Part shown: positions 1-9,216 of the stretch, one piece after another | Position numbering within the stretch: position 1 is the first letter of the stretch | How the letters are laid out: every line of letters starts with the position of its first letter | Source: Pseudomonas gozinkensis | GTDB lineage: Bacteria > Pseudomonadota > Gammaproteobacteria > Pseudomonadales > Pseudomonadaceae | Direction of reading: 5' to 3' | DNA: 64,000 nt | NCBI RefSeq assembly: GCF_014863585.1 | Contig: NZ_CP062253.1 | Location: 1,514,501-1,578,500, forward strand | Made by a program: the position numbers and the translations under genes | Notes under the pieces: model-generated | The model's input: only the letters and a program-made list of their open reading frames with translations | What the model was told of the DNA's origin: nothing | The model's database searches: none

Positions 1-2664
1 CGCCGCCAGACACAGGAACACCATCAGCAGCGACAGGGCGTACAGCGCCGGAGCCTGCGAGCCGGACAGTCGTTCTTCGTACGACAGACCGGTCCACGAG
101 ATACCGACACCGGCCGGCAGTTTCTTGGCAATCGCTTCGACTTCGGCCATCGCTTCACCGGTGGAGTAACCCGGCGCCGGAGAACCGAGGATCTCCATCG
201 CTTCTACACCGTTGTAACGCGCCAGTTTCGGCGAACCGTAGATCCACTCGCCCTTGGCGAACGCGGAGAACGGAACCATGGTGCCGGCGCTGTTGCGCAC
301 GTACCACTTCTTCAGGTCTTCAGGGCTCATGCGAGCGCCGGCCTGACCTTGCACGTAAACCTTCTTCACACGACCGCGGTCGATGAAGTCGTTGACGTAG
401 CTACTACCGAAGGAGATCGACAGGGTGCTGTTGATGTCGGAAAGGCTCAAGCCCAGGGCTCGGGCCTTCTCGTCGTCGATTTCCAGGTGGTATTGCGGCT
501 CGTCGTTCAGACCGTTCGGACGTACCTGGTAGAGCACCTTGCTCTGCGCAGCCATGCCGAGGAACTGGTTACGGGCTTCCATCAACTTGTCGTGACCGAT
601 ACCGGCGCGGTCCTGCAGGAACACGTCGAAACCGGTGGCGTTACCCAGCTCCAGAACTGCCGGCGGGGCGAAGGCAAACACCATCGCATCGCGGAAGCTG
701 AAGAAGTGCTGCTGGGCGCGTTGAGCCAGGGCGAACACGCTGTTGCTCGCGTCACGCTCGTCCCATGGCTTGAGCATGATGAACGCCAGACCCGAACTCT
801 GGCCGCGACCGGCGAAGTTGAAGCCGTTCACGGTGAACACCGAGGCTACCGAACTGGATTCTTTGTCCAGCAAGTAGGTACGCATTTCATCGATTACCAC
901 CTGCGTGCGCTCGGCACTGGAACCGGCCGGGGTCTGCACCTGGGCGAACAGTACGCCCTGGTCTTCTTCCGGCAGGAACGCCGTTGGAATGCGGGTGAAC
1001 AGCCAGATCATGCCGACCACGATCAGCAGGTAGGCCAGCAGATACGGCGCCTTGCGCTGCAGGATGTTGCCGACACCGCGCTCGTAGCTGCGCACGCTGC
1101 GGTCGAAGTTGCGGTTGAACCAGCCGAAGAAGCCGCGTTTCGGTGTGCCGTGCTCGCCTTTCGGAATCGCCTTGAGCATGGTGGCGCAGAGCGCCGGGGT
1201 AAAGATCAGCGCGACCAGAACCGACAGGCCCATGGCCGACACGATGGTGATCGAGAACTGACGGTAGATCACACCGGTGGAGCCGCTGAAGAATGCCATC
1301 GGCAGCAATACCGCCGACAGAACGAGCGCGATACCGACCAGTGCGCCCTGGATCTGGCCCATGGACTTCTTGGTCGCTTCCTTCGGTGACAGGCCTTCTT
1401 CGGCCATCACCCGCTCGACGTTCTCCACCACGACGATGGCGTCGTCCACCAGCAAGCCGATGGCCAATACCATGCCGAACATGGTCAGGGTGTTGATGCT
1501 GAAACCGGCGGCCGCGAGGATGCCGAACGTACCGAGCAATACCACCGGCACGGTCATCGTGGTGATGACGGTGGCGCGGAAGTTCTGCAGGAACAGGAAC
1601 ATCACCAGGAACACCAGCACGATCGCTTCTACCAGGGTTTCAACCACACCCTTGATCGACTCGGTCACCACCGGGGTGGTGTCGTACGGGAACACTACTT
1701 CCATGCCTTGCGGGAAGAACGGCTTGAGGTCGTCAATCGTCTTGCGCAGGGCTTTTGCGGTGTCGAGGGCGTTGGCACCGTTGGCCAGTTTTACCGCCAG
1801 ACCGGAAGCCGGCTTGCCGTTGAACTGCGCCGCGATACTGGAGTTTTCACCGCCCAGACCGACATCGGCGACGTCACCGATACGGACTTGCGAGCCATCC
1901 TGGTTGACCTTCAGCAGAATCGCCTTGAACTGCTCGGCCGTCTGCAGACGGGTCTTGCCGATGATCGTGGCGTTCAGTTGCTGACCTGGCAGCGCCGGCA
2001 GACCGCCGAGCTGACCGGAGGAGATCTGAACGTTCTGCGCCGAGATCGCGGCGCTGACATCGGCCGGGGTCAGGTTGTACTTGTTCAGTTTGGCCGGGTC
2101 GAGCCAGATGCGCATCGCGTACTGGGCACCGAAGACCTGGAAGTCACCGACACCGGCGGTCCGCGAGATCGGGTCCTGCATGTTCGACACGATGTAGTTG
2201 GACAGGTCGTCCTTGGTCATGCTGCCGTCACGCGATACCACGCCGATCACCAGCAGGAAGTTCTTCACTGCCTTGGTCACGCGGATACCTTGTTGCTGCA
2301 CTTCCTGCGGCAACAGCGGGGTGGCCAGGTTCAGCTTGTTCTGGACCTGGACCTGCGCGGTGTCGGAGTTGGTGCCTTGCTCGAAGGTCGCGGTGATGGT
2401 CATGCTGCCGTCGGAGTTACTTTCCGAGGACACATAACGCAGGTTGTCGATACCGTTGAGCTGTTGCTCGATCACCTGGACCACGGTGTCCTGAACCGTC
2501 TGTGCCGAAGCACCCGGGTAGGTCACGGAAATTGCAATGGCCGGTGGCGCAATGCTCGGGTACTGGTTGATCGGCAACTTGAGGATCGATAGAGCCCCGA
2601 CCAGCATGATCACCAGGGCAATTACCCAGGCGAAAATCGGACGGTCGATAAAAAATTTCGACAT
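1..2664 (-). CDS. emhB: RND multidrug efflux permease EmhB/TtgB/MexB (C-terminus cut by window edge)
   Basis: Inner-membrane proton-driven pump of a tripartite RND efflux system, exporting hydrophobic drugs and aromatics from periplasm and membrane through an OprM-like channel. The frame is open from the ATG at 2664 to the left edge, giving 888 of the roughly 1050 residues normal for the family. Seen: N-terminal [19 protein letters not shown] (TM1), the TM4 proton-relay pair in [15 protein letters not shown], and the hydrophilic [15 protein letters not shown] segment after TM7. The gene starts 3 nt after the emhA stop, with GGGGAG as its ribosome binding site, so the two are co-transcribed. 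The outer-membrane component (emhC type) is expected just beyond the left edge. Identity with the Emh/Ttg/Mex group is strong; the exact subgroup name is inferred from the operator and repressor next door. Confidence 0.95.
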   Translation of the reverse strand, partial: MSKFFIDRPIFAWVIALVIMLVGALSILKLPINQYPSIAPPAIAISVTYPGASAQTVQDTVVQVIEQQLNGIDNLRYVSSESNSDGSMTITATFEQGTNSDTAQVQVQNKLNLATPLLPQEVQQQGIRVTKAVKNFLLVIGVVSRDGSMTKDDLSNYIVSNMQDPISRTAGVGDFQVFGAQYAMRIWLDPAKLNKYNLTPADVSAAISAQNVQISSGQLGGLPALPGQQLNATIIGKTRLQTAEQFKAILLKVNQDGSQVRIGDVADVGLGGENSSIAAQFNGKPASGLAVKLANGANALDTAKALRKTIDDLKPFFPQGMEVVFPYDTTPVVTESIKGVVETLVEAIVLVFLVMFLFLQNFRATVITTMTVPVVLLGTFGILAAAGFSINTLTMFGMVLAIGLLVDDAIVVVENVERVMAEEGLSPKEATKKSMGQIQGALVGIALVLSAVLLPMAFFSGSTGVIYRQFSITIVSAMGLSVLVALIFTPALCATMLKAIPKGEHGTPKRGFFGWFNRNFDRSVRSYERGVGNILQRKAPYLLAYLLIVVGMIWLFTRIPTAFLPEEDQGVLFAQVQTPAGSSAERTQVVIDEMRTYLLDKESSSVASVFTVNGFNFAGRGQSSGLAFIMLKPWDERDASNSVFALAQRAQQHFFSFRDAMVFAFAPPAVLELGNATGFDVFLQDRAGIGHDKLMEARNQFLGMAAQSKVLYQVRPNGLNDEPQYHLEIDDEKARALGLSLSDINSTLSISFGSSYVNDFIDRGRVKKVYVQGQAGARMSPEDLKKWYVRNSAGTMVPFSAFAKGEWIYGSPKLARYNGVEAMEILGSPAPGYSTGEAMAEVEAIAKKLPAGVGISWTGLSYEERLSGSQAPALYALSLLMVFLCLAA

Positions 2665-2667
2665 GAG

Positions 2668-3822
2668 TTACTCCCCTTTGCCGCCGTAGGCTTTGTCAGC
2701 TGCCTTGGCGGGTGCCGGGTTCTTGGCTACGTTGGTCGCTTCGGTCGGGTTGACCTGGACACCTGGACGCACGAATTGCAGCCCTTCGGTGATCAGGCGA
2801 TCGCCGGCTTTCAGGCCGTCTTCGATCAGCCACTGGCTGCCGACGGTACGGCTGGCCTTGAGCTGACGCAGTTCGACCTTGTTGTCCGCACCGACCACCA
2901 GCGCGGTCGGTGTACCCTTGAGGTCACGGGTCACGCCCTGTTGCGGCGCCAGAATGGCGGCGGCGTTGACACCGGCCTGCAGCTGGGCGCGAACGAACAT
3001 GCCCGGCAACAGGGTGTGATCCGGGTTCGGGAATACGGCGCGCAGGGTCACGGAACCAGTGGTCGGGTCGACCGACACTTCGGAGAATTCCAGCTTACCG
3101 TCGAGCTTGTATTGGCTGCCGTCTTCCAGGGTCAGCTTGACCGCAGCGGCGTTGTCGCCGGCCTTCTGCAGGCGGCCACTTTCCAGTTCGCGACGCAGCT
3201 CCAGCAATTCGACCGAAGACTGAGTGACGTCGACGTAGATCGGGTCCAGTTGCTGGATGGTCGCCATCGCATCGGCCTGGCCGCTGCTGACCAGCGCGCC
3301 TTCGGTCACCGAAGAGCGGCCGATACGACCGGAGATCGGTGCGTAGACCTTGGTGTAGCGCACGTTGATCTGTGCGGTCTGCAACGACGCTTCCGATTGC
3401 AGGCGGTTGGCCACGGCGGTGTCGTATTCCTGACGGCTGACGGCCTGCTCGTCCACCAACTGCTTGTAGCGGTCGGAGATCGATTTGGTCGAACGCAGGC
3501 TGGCTTCGGCGCTTTTCAGGGTCGCTTCATAGACCGACGGATCGATCTGATACAGCTGCTGGCCGGCTTTGACATCGCCGCCTTCCTTGAACAGACGCTT
3601 GAGAATGATGCCGTTGACCTGCGGGCGAACTTCAGCGATGCGGAACGCACTGGTGCGGCCCGGCAGTTCGGAAGTCAGGGTAAAGGCTTGTGGTTGCAGG
3701 GTGACGACGCCGACCTGAGGAGGTGGTGCGGCGGGAGCCGCCTCTTCCTTTTTACATCCGCTGAGCAGCGATGCCAGGGCGACGGCAGTGACCAGAGCGG
3801 TAACAGCTGGCTTGAATTGCAT
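2668..3822 (-). CDS. emhA: RND efflux periplasmic adaptor lipoprotein EmhA/TtgA/MexA
   Basis: Membrane fusion protein linking the RND pump to the outer-membrane channel. The ATG at 3822 is chosen over an upstream in-frame start because GAGGA lies just before it and it opens directly into a signal sequence with lipobox LLSGC (acylated Cys near residue 21). After the lipobox come the biotinyl-lipoyl half motif (RPQVNGIILKRLFKEGGDVK), the alpha-hairpin, and the second lipoyl half with TKVYAPISGRIGRSSVTEGA. The length of 384 residues fits the family. It is the first gene of the emhAB operon and diverges from emhR, with the repressor operator in the 266 bp between them. Expression is therefore expected to be relieved when EmhR binds effectors such as antibiotics or plant phenolics, as known for TtgR. 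Confidence 0.95.
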   Translation of the reverse strand: MQFKPAVTALVTAVALASLLSGCKKEEAAPAAPPPQVGVVTLQPQAFTLTSELPGRTSAFRIAEVRPQVNGIILKRLFKEGGDVKAGQQLYQIDPSVYEATLKSAEASLRSTKSISDRYKQLVDEQAVSRQEYDTAVANRLQSEASLQTAQINVRYTKVYAPISGRIGRSSVTEGALVSSGQADAMATIQQLDPIYVDVTQSSVELLELRRELESGRLQKAGDNAAAVKLTLEDGSQYKLDGKLEFSEVSVDPTTGSVTLRAVFPNPDHTLLPGMFVRAQLQAGVNAAAILAPQQGVTRDLKGTPTALVVGADNKVELRQLKASRTVGSQWLIEDGLKAGDRLITEGLQFVRPGVQVNPTEATNVAKNPAPAKAADKAYGGKGE

Positions 3823-3911
3823 GAAGATCCTCGGGTCAGGCGCGCGAAAAGCGCACAAGAAGTGTGGAAGGGTAAAAAAAGGTTACCGGGTGGATAAGTA
3901 GCTTGCTAAGG

Positions 3912-3943
3912 AATATACTTACGTTCATGGTTGTTTGTAAACA
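3912..3943. promoter_or_regulatory. EmhR/TtgR-type operator in the emhA-emhR intergenic region
   Basis: Read on the minus strand this stretch contains TTTACAAACAACCATGAACG followed by TAAGTATATTC. It closely matches the operator I recall for TtgR of P. putida and EmhR of P. fluorescens (TTTACAAACAACCATGAATGTAAGTATA). The imperfect palindrome has half-sites TTTAC and GTAAG. It overlaps the expected divergent promoters, so EmhR would repress both emhAB and itself. The match is from memory of the published operator, not a database search. Confidence 0.85.
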
Positions 3944-4088
3944 CCTTGGCGTCGTATCCACCCTGTTACAAAAGTCGTCGCAAGGTCTGAAATTGTAGGC
4001 CGGGGAGCCGATCCGCGAGAGATCAACCCTTTTTTATTCAGCGGATATTCAGCCATCCCTGAAACATCCTGTTTGAGGTTTTACTGCC

Positions 4089-4721
4089 ATGGTTCGTCGT
4101 ACCAAAGAGGAAGCTCAGGAAACGCGCAGCCAGATTCTCGAAGCGGCCGAGAAAGCCTTCTATGAGCGGGGCGTGGCCCGCACGACCCTGTCGGATATCG
4201 CCACCCTGGCCGGGGTGACGCGCGGTGCCATCTACTGGCACTTCAGCAACAAGGCCGACCTGTTGCAAGCGATGCTCGATACCCTGCATGAGCCGCTGGA
4301 CGAACTGGCCAAGGCCAGCGAAAGCGAGGATGAACCCGATCCGCTTGGCTGCATGCGCCAATTGCTGATTCATTTGTTTCATCAAGTTGCACTGGACCCG
4401 AAGACCCGGCGTATCAACGAAATTCTGTTTCATAAGTGCGAGTTCACCGATGAAATGTGCGATCTGCGCCAGCAGCGCCGGACCGCCAGCCTCGATTGCA
4501 ATGTGCGGATCGCGCTGACATTGAGTAATGCGGTCAATCGCGGGCAGTTGCCGGCAGACCTCGACACTGCCCGGGCAGCCATCAGCATTCACGCCTATAT
4601 CGATGGCCTCCTTTATGGATGGCTCCTGGCGCCGGACAGCTTCGAGCTGTACGCAGAGGCCGAGCGCTGGGTCGATACCGGGCTGGATATGCTGCGCTGG
4701 AGCCCCAGCCTGCGCAAATGA
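4089..4721 (+). CDS. emhR: TetR-family repressor of the RND pump, EmhR/TtgR
   Basis: Local transcriptional repressor that binds the operator upstream of emhAB and releases it on drug or phenolic binding. It is 210 residues long, the normal TtgR length. The N-terminal TetR helix-turn-helix covers about residues 10-56, with [20 protein letters not shown] as its core, followed by the variable ligand-binding domain with HKCEFTDEM and a helix containing [11 protein letters not shown]. The start at 4089 ([13 protein letters not shown]) matches the known start of TtgR and EmhR. It is divergently transcribed from emhA. A bidirectional terminator lies 200 bp downstream. Confidence 0.95.
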   Translation: MVRRTKEEAQETRSQILEAAEKAFYERGVARTTLSDIATLAGVTRGAIYWHFSNKADLLQAMLDTLHEPLDELAKASESEDEPDPLGCMRQLLIHLFHQVALDPKTRRINEILFHKCEFTDEMCDLRQQRRTASLDCNVRIALTLSNAVNRGQLPADLDTARAAISIHAYIDGLLYGWLLAPDSFELYAEAERWVDTGLDMLRWSPSLRK

Positions 4722-4916
4722 AACAAAATTCGTTATTGGATCAGTTTGTGTCAATGACGGAGGAGGGTGAAGATCCCTCACTCGCCCCGCTGCAATGGGA
4801 TGCTTTTATATACCTCTGCGGCGCGGGTTGAAACGTAGCGAGCTACGTATTTTGTAGGGATTTTGTGTCGAGCCTGTGAACGAATGTGAGCGGCTCGCCC
4901 ACCCGGCGCCCAATAA

Positions 4917-4948
4917 AAAGCCCCCGACTCTCGCGAGTCGGGGGCTTT
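4917..4948. terminator. Bidirectional intrinsic terminator between emhR and xenB
   Basis: Perfect 10-bp stem CCCCCGACTC / GAGTCGGGGG with a TCGC loop, flanked by AAAAG on the left and CTTTT on the right. It therefore works for emhR on the plus strand and for the xenB operon on the minus strand. Confidence 0.9.
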
Positions 4949-4967
4949 TGTATTTCTGCTGTGTGGC

Positions 4968-6017
4968 TTACAGCGTCGGGTAGTCGAGGTAGCCGACCGC
5001 GCCTTTGCCGTAGAAGGTTTCCGGGTGCGGTTCGTTCAGCGGCGCATCGGCCTTCAAACGGGCCGGCAGGTCCGGGTTGGCAATGAACGGGATGCCGAAT
5101 GCCACGGCGTCAGCCTTGCCCTCGGCCAGCCACGCGTTGGCGCTGTCCTTGGTGAAGCGCTCGTTGGCGATGTACGCGCCGCCGAAGGCTTCTTTCAGTT
5201 GTGGGCCGAGGCTGTCGGCGCCTTCTTTCTCGCGGGAGCAGATGAAGGCGATGCCACGCTTGCCCAGTTCACGGGCGACGTAGGTGAAGGTTTCGGCCAG
5301 GTTGTCGTCGCCCATGTCATGGGAGTCGGCGCGCGGTGCCAGGTGCACACCGATACGACCGGCGCCCCAGACTTCGATCGCAGCGTCGGTCACTTCCAGC
5401 AGCAGACGGGCACGGTTTTCCAGGGAGCCGCCGTAGATGTCGGTGCGCTGGTTGGTGCTGCTTTGCAGGAACTGGTCGAGCAGGTAGCCGTTGGCGCCGT
5501 GGATTTCCACGCCGTCGAAACCGGCAGCCTTGGCGTTTTCCGCACCGACGCGGTAAGCGTCGACGATGTCGGCGATTTCAGCGGTTTCCAGTGCACGTGG
5601 CGTCGGATAGTCGGCCAGTGGGCGAACCAGGCTGACGTGACCTTTTGGCTGGATGGCGCTCGGTGCCACCGGCGCTTCGCCGTTCAGGTACGACGGGTGG
5701 GAGACCCGGCCGACGTGCCACAGTTGCAGGACGATCTTGCCACCAGCGGCGTGAACGGCCTTGGTCACGTTGGTCCAGCCGCGCACCTGGTCGTTGGACC
5801 AGATGCCGGGGGTGTCCGGGTAGCCGACGCCCATCGGGGTCACCGAGGTGGCTTCGCTGAGGATCAGGCCGGCCGAGGCGCGTTGTACGTAGTACTCGGC
5901 CATCAGCGCGTTCGGTACGCGGCCTTCGTCGGCGCGGCAGCGGGTCAGCGGCGCCATGATGATGCGGTTGGACAGCTCGAGGTCGCCCAGTTTGATCGGA
6001 TCGAAAATTGTTGCCAT
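4968..6017 (-). CDS. xenB: Old yellow enzyme family alkene/xenobiotic reductase XenB
   Basis: FMN- and NADPH-dependent reductase of activated alkenes, nitroaromatics and nitrate esters. It is 349 residues, typical of XenB/NemA. Motifs: N-terminal FDPIKLGDLELSNRIIMAPL, the substrate-binding pair and proton donor in HGANGYLLDQFL (His173, Asn176, Tyr178), and NRARLLLEV. The ATG at 6017 (MATIF) is preferred over an alternative start three codons upstream because all relatives begin there. It is the last gene of a three-gene operon, 32 bp after an MFS exporter and behind an ArsR-type regulator. I recall the same order around xenB in P. aeruginosa. The context suggests inducible electrophile detoxification. 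Confidence 0.92.
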   Translation of the reverse strand: MATIFDPIKLGDLELSNRIIMAPLTRCRADEGRVPNALMAEYYVQRASAGLILSEATSVTPMGVGYPDTPGIWSNDQVRGWTNVTKAVHAAGGKIVLQLWHVGRVSHPSYLNGEAPVAPSAIQPKGHVSLVRPLADYPTPRALETAEIADIVDAYRVGAENAKAAGFDGVEIHGANGYLLDQFLQSSTNQRTDIYGGSLENRARLLLEVTDAAIEVWGAGRIGVHLAPRADSHDMGDDNLAETFTYVARELGKRGIAFICSREKEGADSLGPQLKEAFGGAYIANERFTKDSANAWLAEGKADAVAFGIPFIANPDLPARLKADAPLNEPHPETFYGKGAVGYLDYPTL

Positions 6018-6049
6018 GAGATACAACCCTCGTGAGGTAAGTGAGTGAA

Positions 6050-7213
6050 TCAGTTAGCGGTGGCCAGCTCGGGATTGCCGTTCTGGCGGAATGTGATCAG
6101 GGTCACCAGCAGTGCGAGGACTGCCAGCGCAGCGGCAGCAAGAGGCACGCTGGTCAGGCCGTAGCCGTGGGCAATGACGCTGCCGCCGACCCAGGCGCCG
6201 AGGGCGTTGCCGACGTTGAAGGCGCCGATGTTCAGGGTCGACACCAGATTCGGTGCGGCCTGGCCGTAGGTCACGACGTTCACTTGCAGGGCAGGCACGG
6301 CGGCGAAACACGCGGTGGCCCAGAGGAACAGGGTGATTTCGGTGGGGATCAGCGCGATGCTGGTCCAGGTCAGTACGGTAGAGGTCACGGCCATGGCGAT
6401 GAACACGCCGATCAGGGTCGCGGCCAGGCCCTTGTCGGCCAGTTTTCCGCCGAGGATGTTGCCGACGGTCAGGCCCAGGCCGATGAGCATCAGGGTCCAG
6501 GTCACGCCACGAGGCGAGACGCCGGTGACATCGCCCAGCAACGGTGCGACGTAAGTGAACAGGGTGAACACCGAGGCGGCGAACAGTGCGGTCATGCTCA
6601 GCGACAGCCAGATACCGGCGCCTTTGAGTGCGGCCAGTTCGGCACGCATGTCGAGTTTTTCTTCGTCACGCTTGGCCGGCAGGAAGCGGATCAGGCCGAT
6701 CAGCGCGATCACACCGATCACGGTCACTGCCCAGAAGGTCGAACGCCAGCCGGCTTCCTGACCGAGGGCGGTGCCCAGCGGTACGCCGAGTACGTTGGCC
6801 AGGGTCAGGCCGGTGAACATCAGGGCTACGGCCGAGGCGCGTTTGTTCGGCGCCACCAGGTTGGCCGCGACCACCGAACCGATGCCGAAGAACGCGCCGT
6901 GGCAGAGGGCGGTGACGACGCGAGCGAACATCAGCACGTTGTAGTCACTGGCGATGGCACAGAGCAGGTTGCCGATAATGAAGATGCCCATCAGCGTTAC
7001 CAGTGCAGCCTTGCGCGGCAGTTTTGCAGTGGCCATTGCCATGAACGGTGCACCAATCGCCACGCCCAGGGCGTAGCCGGTCACCAGCCAGCCGGCGCCG
7101 GGAATCGACACACCGAGGTCGGCCGCCACATTGGGCAGCAGGCCCATGATGACGAACTCGGTGGTGCCGATGGCGAAGGCGCTCAAGGCGAGTATGAGTA
7201 GCGAGAGGGGCAT
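6050..7213 (-). CDS. MFS transporter, DHA1 (AraJ/YdhP-like) family
   Basis: Inner-membrane 12-TM major facilitator, 387 residues, resembling arabinose-efflux and YdhP-type exporters. Seen: the N-terminal signature LSAFAIGTTEFVIMGLLPNV, loop 2-3 motif KLPRKAAL, and MFARVVTALCHGAFFGIGS in TM4. It sits between the arsR-like regulator (33 bp upstream) and xenB (32 bp downstream), so it is probably co-induced with the reductase to export toxic substrates or products. The substrate cannot be read from the sequence. Confidence 0.85.
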   Translation of the reverse strand: MPLSLLILALSAFAIGTTEFVIMGLLPNVAADLGVSIPGAGWLVTGYALGVAIGAPFMAMATAKLPRKAALVTLMGIFIIGNLLCAIASDYNVLMFARVVTALCHGAFFGIGSVVAANLVAPNKRASAVALMFTGLTLANVLGVPLGTALGQEAGWRSTFWAVTVIGVIALIGLIRFLPAKRDEEKLDMRAELAALKGAGIWLSLSMTALFAASVFTLFTYVAPLLGDVTGVSPRGVTWTLMLIGLGLTVGNILGGKLADKGLAATLIGVFIAMAVTSTVLTWTSIALIPTEITLFLWATACFAAVPALQVNVVTYGQAAPNLVSTLNIGAFNVGNALGAWVGGSVIAHGYGLTSVPLAAAALAVLALLVTLITFRQNGNPELATAN

Positions 7214-7246
7214 CGTTGGGTCCTTTTGGCTGGCTGACGTTAAGGG

Positions 7247-7549
7247 TCAGAGCTCTTTGCTGAGGGTGCTGAGGAACGCCTGGATCACGTCCTCGTTGCG
7301 TTTGAAAAAGTGCCACTGGCCGGCTTTCTGGCTGCTGATCAGCCCGGCCCGTTGCAGGGTGGCCAGGTGGGCGGAGACGGTCGATTGCGACAGGCCGCAG
7401 CGTTGATCGATCTGCCCGGCGCAGATGCCGTACTCGTGGTTGTGGATCTGTTCCGGAAACTGGGCTTTCGGGTCTTTCAGCCAGTTGAGGATGTCTCGCC
7501 GTACTGGGTGTGCCAGGGCTTTTATTATTTCGTCGAGGTCAATGTTCAT
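7247..7549 (-). CDS. ArsR-family winged-helix regulator of the xenB operon
   Basis: 100-residue ArsR-type transcriptional regulator. MNIDLDEIIKALAHPVRRDI is the typical N-terminus, the recognition helix lies in CGLSQSTVSAHLATLQRAGL, and the beta wing follows with GQWHFFKRNE. There is one cysteine in the DNA-binding part (RCGLSQ) and another in YGICAGQ, which could act as an electrophile or redox sensor, though no canonical metal-binding CxC is seen. It is the promoter-proximal gene of the operon, so it is likely autoregulatory. Candidate operators lie just upstream. Confidence 0.88.
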   Translation of the reverse strand: MNIDLDEIIKALAHPVRRDILNWLKDPKAQFPEQIHNHEYGICAGQIDQRCGLSQSTVSAHLATLQRAGLISSQKAGQWHFFKRNEDVIQAFLSTLSKEL

Positions 7550-7574
7550 GGCTGGGTGCTCGTGATGTGTGTAG

Positions 7575-7681
7575 CGCTATATCGCGATGAGGCGAACTTT
7601 ATATCGGTACTTCGCGATACACCAATATGAATTTGATCTGACGACCGTATAAATCGGTATATCGGGTTATAACGATATGTG
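7575..7681. promoter_or_regulatory. Clustered TATATCG-type repeats upstream of the arsR-xenB operon
   Basis: This AT-rich intergenic stretch holds several copies of a TATATCG or CGATAT element in both orientations: TATATCGCGA at about 7579, TATATCG at about 7600, TCGCGATA at about 7612, GGTATATCGGG near 7656 and CGATATG near 7673. The repetition upstream of an ArsR-family gene suggests an operator array covering the arsR promoter and possibly that of the divergent acpH. Assignment to this regulator is inference. Confidence 0.5.
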
Positions 7682-7720
7682 AGGTGTAAACAAACGCGGG
7701 CGCGGTGCTAAGCTGCGCCC

Positions 7721-8299
7721 ATGAACTATCTCGCACATTTACACCTCGGTGGCCAGCGCCCCGGTCAACTGCTCGGCAGTCTGTATGGCGATTTCGTCAA
7801 AGGGCGGCTGCAAGGCCAGTTTGATCCGGAGATCGAAGCGGCGATTGCCCTGCATCGGCAGATCGACGTGTTCACTGATCGCCATCCATTGGTGGACGCC
7901 TCACTGGCGCGGTTTTCCACGACTCGCCGCCGTTACGCGGGCATCGTTCTCGACGTGTTTTTCGACCATTGCCTGGCCCGGGACTGGACGCTGTACGCCG
8001 ACCGACCGCTCAACCAATTCACCACCGACGTTTACCGCGTACTGTCCAGCGAGCGGCAATTGCCCGAGCGTCTGGCGAAGATCGCCCCGCACATGGTGGC
8101 CAATGACTGGTTGGGTTCGTATCAGGAATTCGAAGTGCTGGACCAGGTGCTGCGGGGGATTTCCCGGCGCCTGACCCGACCTGAGGAATTGGCCGGGGCG
8201 ATGCAGGAGTTGCGGCGTCTGTATGAGCCGCTCAGTGATGACTTTCGTTTGTTCTACCCACAACTCCAAGAGTTCTCCCGACGCTCTCAGGCAAACTGA
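7721..8299 (+). CDS. acpH: Acyl carrier protein phosphodiesterase (AcpH/DUF479)
   Basis: Predicted [ACP] phosphodiesterase removing 4'-phosphopantetheine from holo-ACP, an HD-like metal hydrolase in the cytoplasm. It is 192 residues, close to the E. coli AcpH length. Signature stretches: MNYLAHLHLG at the start, GSLYGDFVKG, LHRQIDVFTDRHP (metal-binding His/Asp cluster) and LDVFFDHCLARDW. It is divergent from the arsR-MFS-xenB operon and convergent with olsA, with a REP doublet between. Family membership is clear; the physiological role rests on E. coli work. Confidence 0.87.
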   Translation: MNYLAHLHLGGQRPGQLLGSLYGDFVKGRLQGQFDPEIEAAIALHRQIDVFTDRHPLVDASLARFSTTRRRYAGIVLDVFFDHCLARDWTLYADRPLNQFTTDVYRVLSSERQLPERLAKIAPHMVANDWLGSYQEFEVLDQVLRGISRRLTRPEELAGAMQELRRLYEPLSDDFRLFYPQLQEFSRRSQAN

Positions 8300-8302
8300 A
8301 TC

Positions 8303-8398
8303 CCTGTGGGAGCTGGCTTGCCAGCGATGGCTTCGGCCCTTCCAGCATTGATGCTGACTGGTCTATCGCTATCGCGGGCAAGCCCGCTTCCACAGGGG
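8303..8398. repeat. REP doublet (REPIN) between acpH and olsA
   Basis: Two inverted REP units, CTGTGGGAGCTGGCTTGCCA at the left and the opposing GCGGGCAAGCCCGCTTCCAC at the right, separated by about 45 bp. Each unit forms its own hairpin. It lies between two convergent genes, where it may serve as a transcriptional barrier. Confidence 0.9.
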
Positions 8399-8424
8399 CA
8401 CCGGGTGATTTCAGAAATTGCGTA

Positions 8425-9216
8425 TCAGGCAGCGATTGCCGGGCGCATCGGGGCTTGATGTTTGTCGGGAATTGCGCCGAACAATGCTTTCTGCACTGCT
8501 TGCTGCGATTCGAATGCCAGTGCCGCGCGTTCCCGGCCCTGGCAGGCAATCGGCTTGAGCAGATGAATCTCGACATCGCCGCAGTCGTTGCTGAACAGGC
8601 GCATCAGGTGCGACAGCAGATCATCGTCACCAATGAACGGCGCCAGCGAATCGATCTTGCCGTCGCGCAGATAACGGATCGCCACCGGTTGCAGCTTCAC
8701 CTCGGAATCGATTGCCGCCGACAGCAGGCGACCGTGAAAGGTGCGCAGCGAACGGCCATCGGTGGTGGTGCCTTCCGGGAACATCAGCAGCGGATGATCG
8801 GTTTGCAGGTGACGGGTCATCTGTTTGCGGATCAACTGGCTGTCGCCCGAGCCGCGACGGATGAACAGGCTGCCGGCCTTCGCCGCCAGCCAGCCGGCCA
8901 CCGGCCAGGTGCGCACTTCGGCCTTGGACAGAAACGACAGCGGCGTGAGCATGCCGAGCAGCGGAATGTCGGTCCACGACACATGGTTGCTGACCCACAG
9001 CATCGGCTGTTTCGGCAGCTCGCCATGTACGGTCACGCGAAAGGGCAGGGCATTGCTCAGACGCGCCATGAAAAACCGCGACCAGCGCTGCCGACGCTCC
9101 ATCGAATGGGCCAGCCCCAGACGTTCGAAAACCCCGAAGACACTGGCCATGCTCAGGCCCAGTGTCACCACCAGCAGCACTCGCGCAATTCGCGCGTACA
9201 CCCGCAGCCGGCTCAT
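8425..9216 (-). CDS. olsA: Lyso-ornithine lipid O-acyltransferase OlsA
   Basis: PlsC-type acyltransferase that adds the second acyl chain to lyso-ornithine lipid, a phosphorus-free membrane lipid. The 263-residue protein begins with a membrane anchor (about residues 8-30) and carries the HX4D motif NHVSWTDIP near residue 75 and the glycerol-3-phosphate-binding-like FPEGTT near 145. The ATG at 9216 overlaps the olsB stop (TAATG), the expected coupling of olsB and olsA. Upstream in-frame codons lie inside olsB and were rejected. Confidence 0.88.
   Translation of the reverse strand: MSRLRVYARIARVLLVVTLGLSMASVFGVFERLGLAHSMERRQRWSRFFMARLSNALPFRVTVHGELPKQPMLWVSNHVSWTDIPLLGMLTPLSFLSKAEVRTWPVAGWLAAKAGSLFIRRGSGDSQLIRKQMTRHLQTDHPLLMFPEGTTTDGRSLRTFHGRLLSAAIDSEVKLQPVAIRYLRDGKIDSLAPFIGDDDLLSHLMRLFSNDCGDVEIHLLKPIACQGRERAALAFESQQAVQKALFGAIPDKHQAPMRPAIAA

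Noticed and set aside
349..2592. Long plus-strand open frames opposite emhB
   Set aside because: They are antisense shadows of the RND permease frame, caused by high GC; they lack ribosome sites and family motifs.
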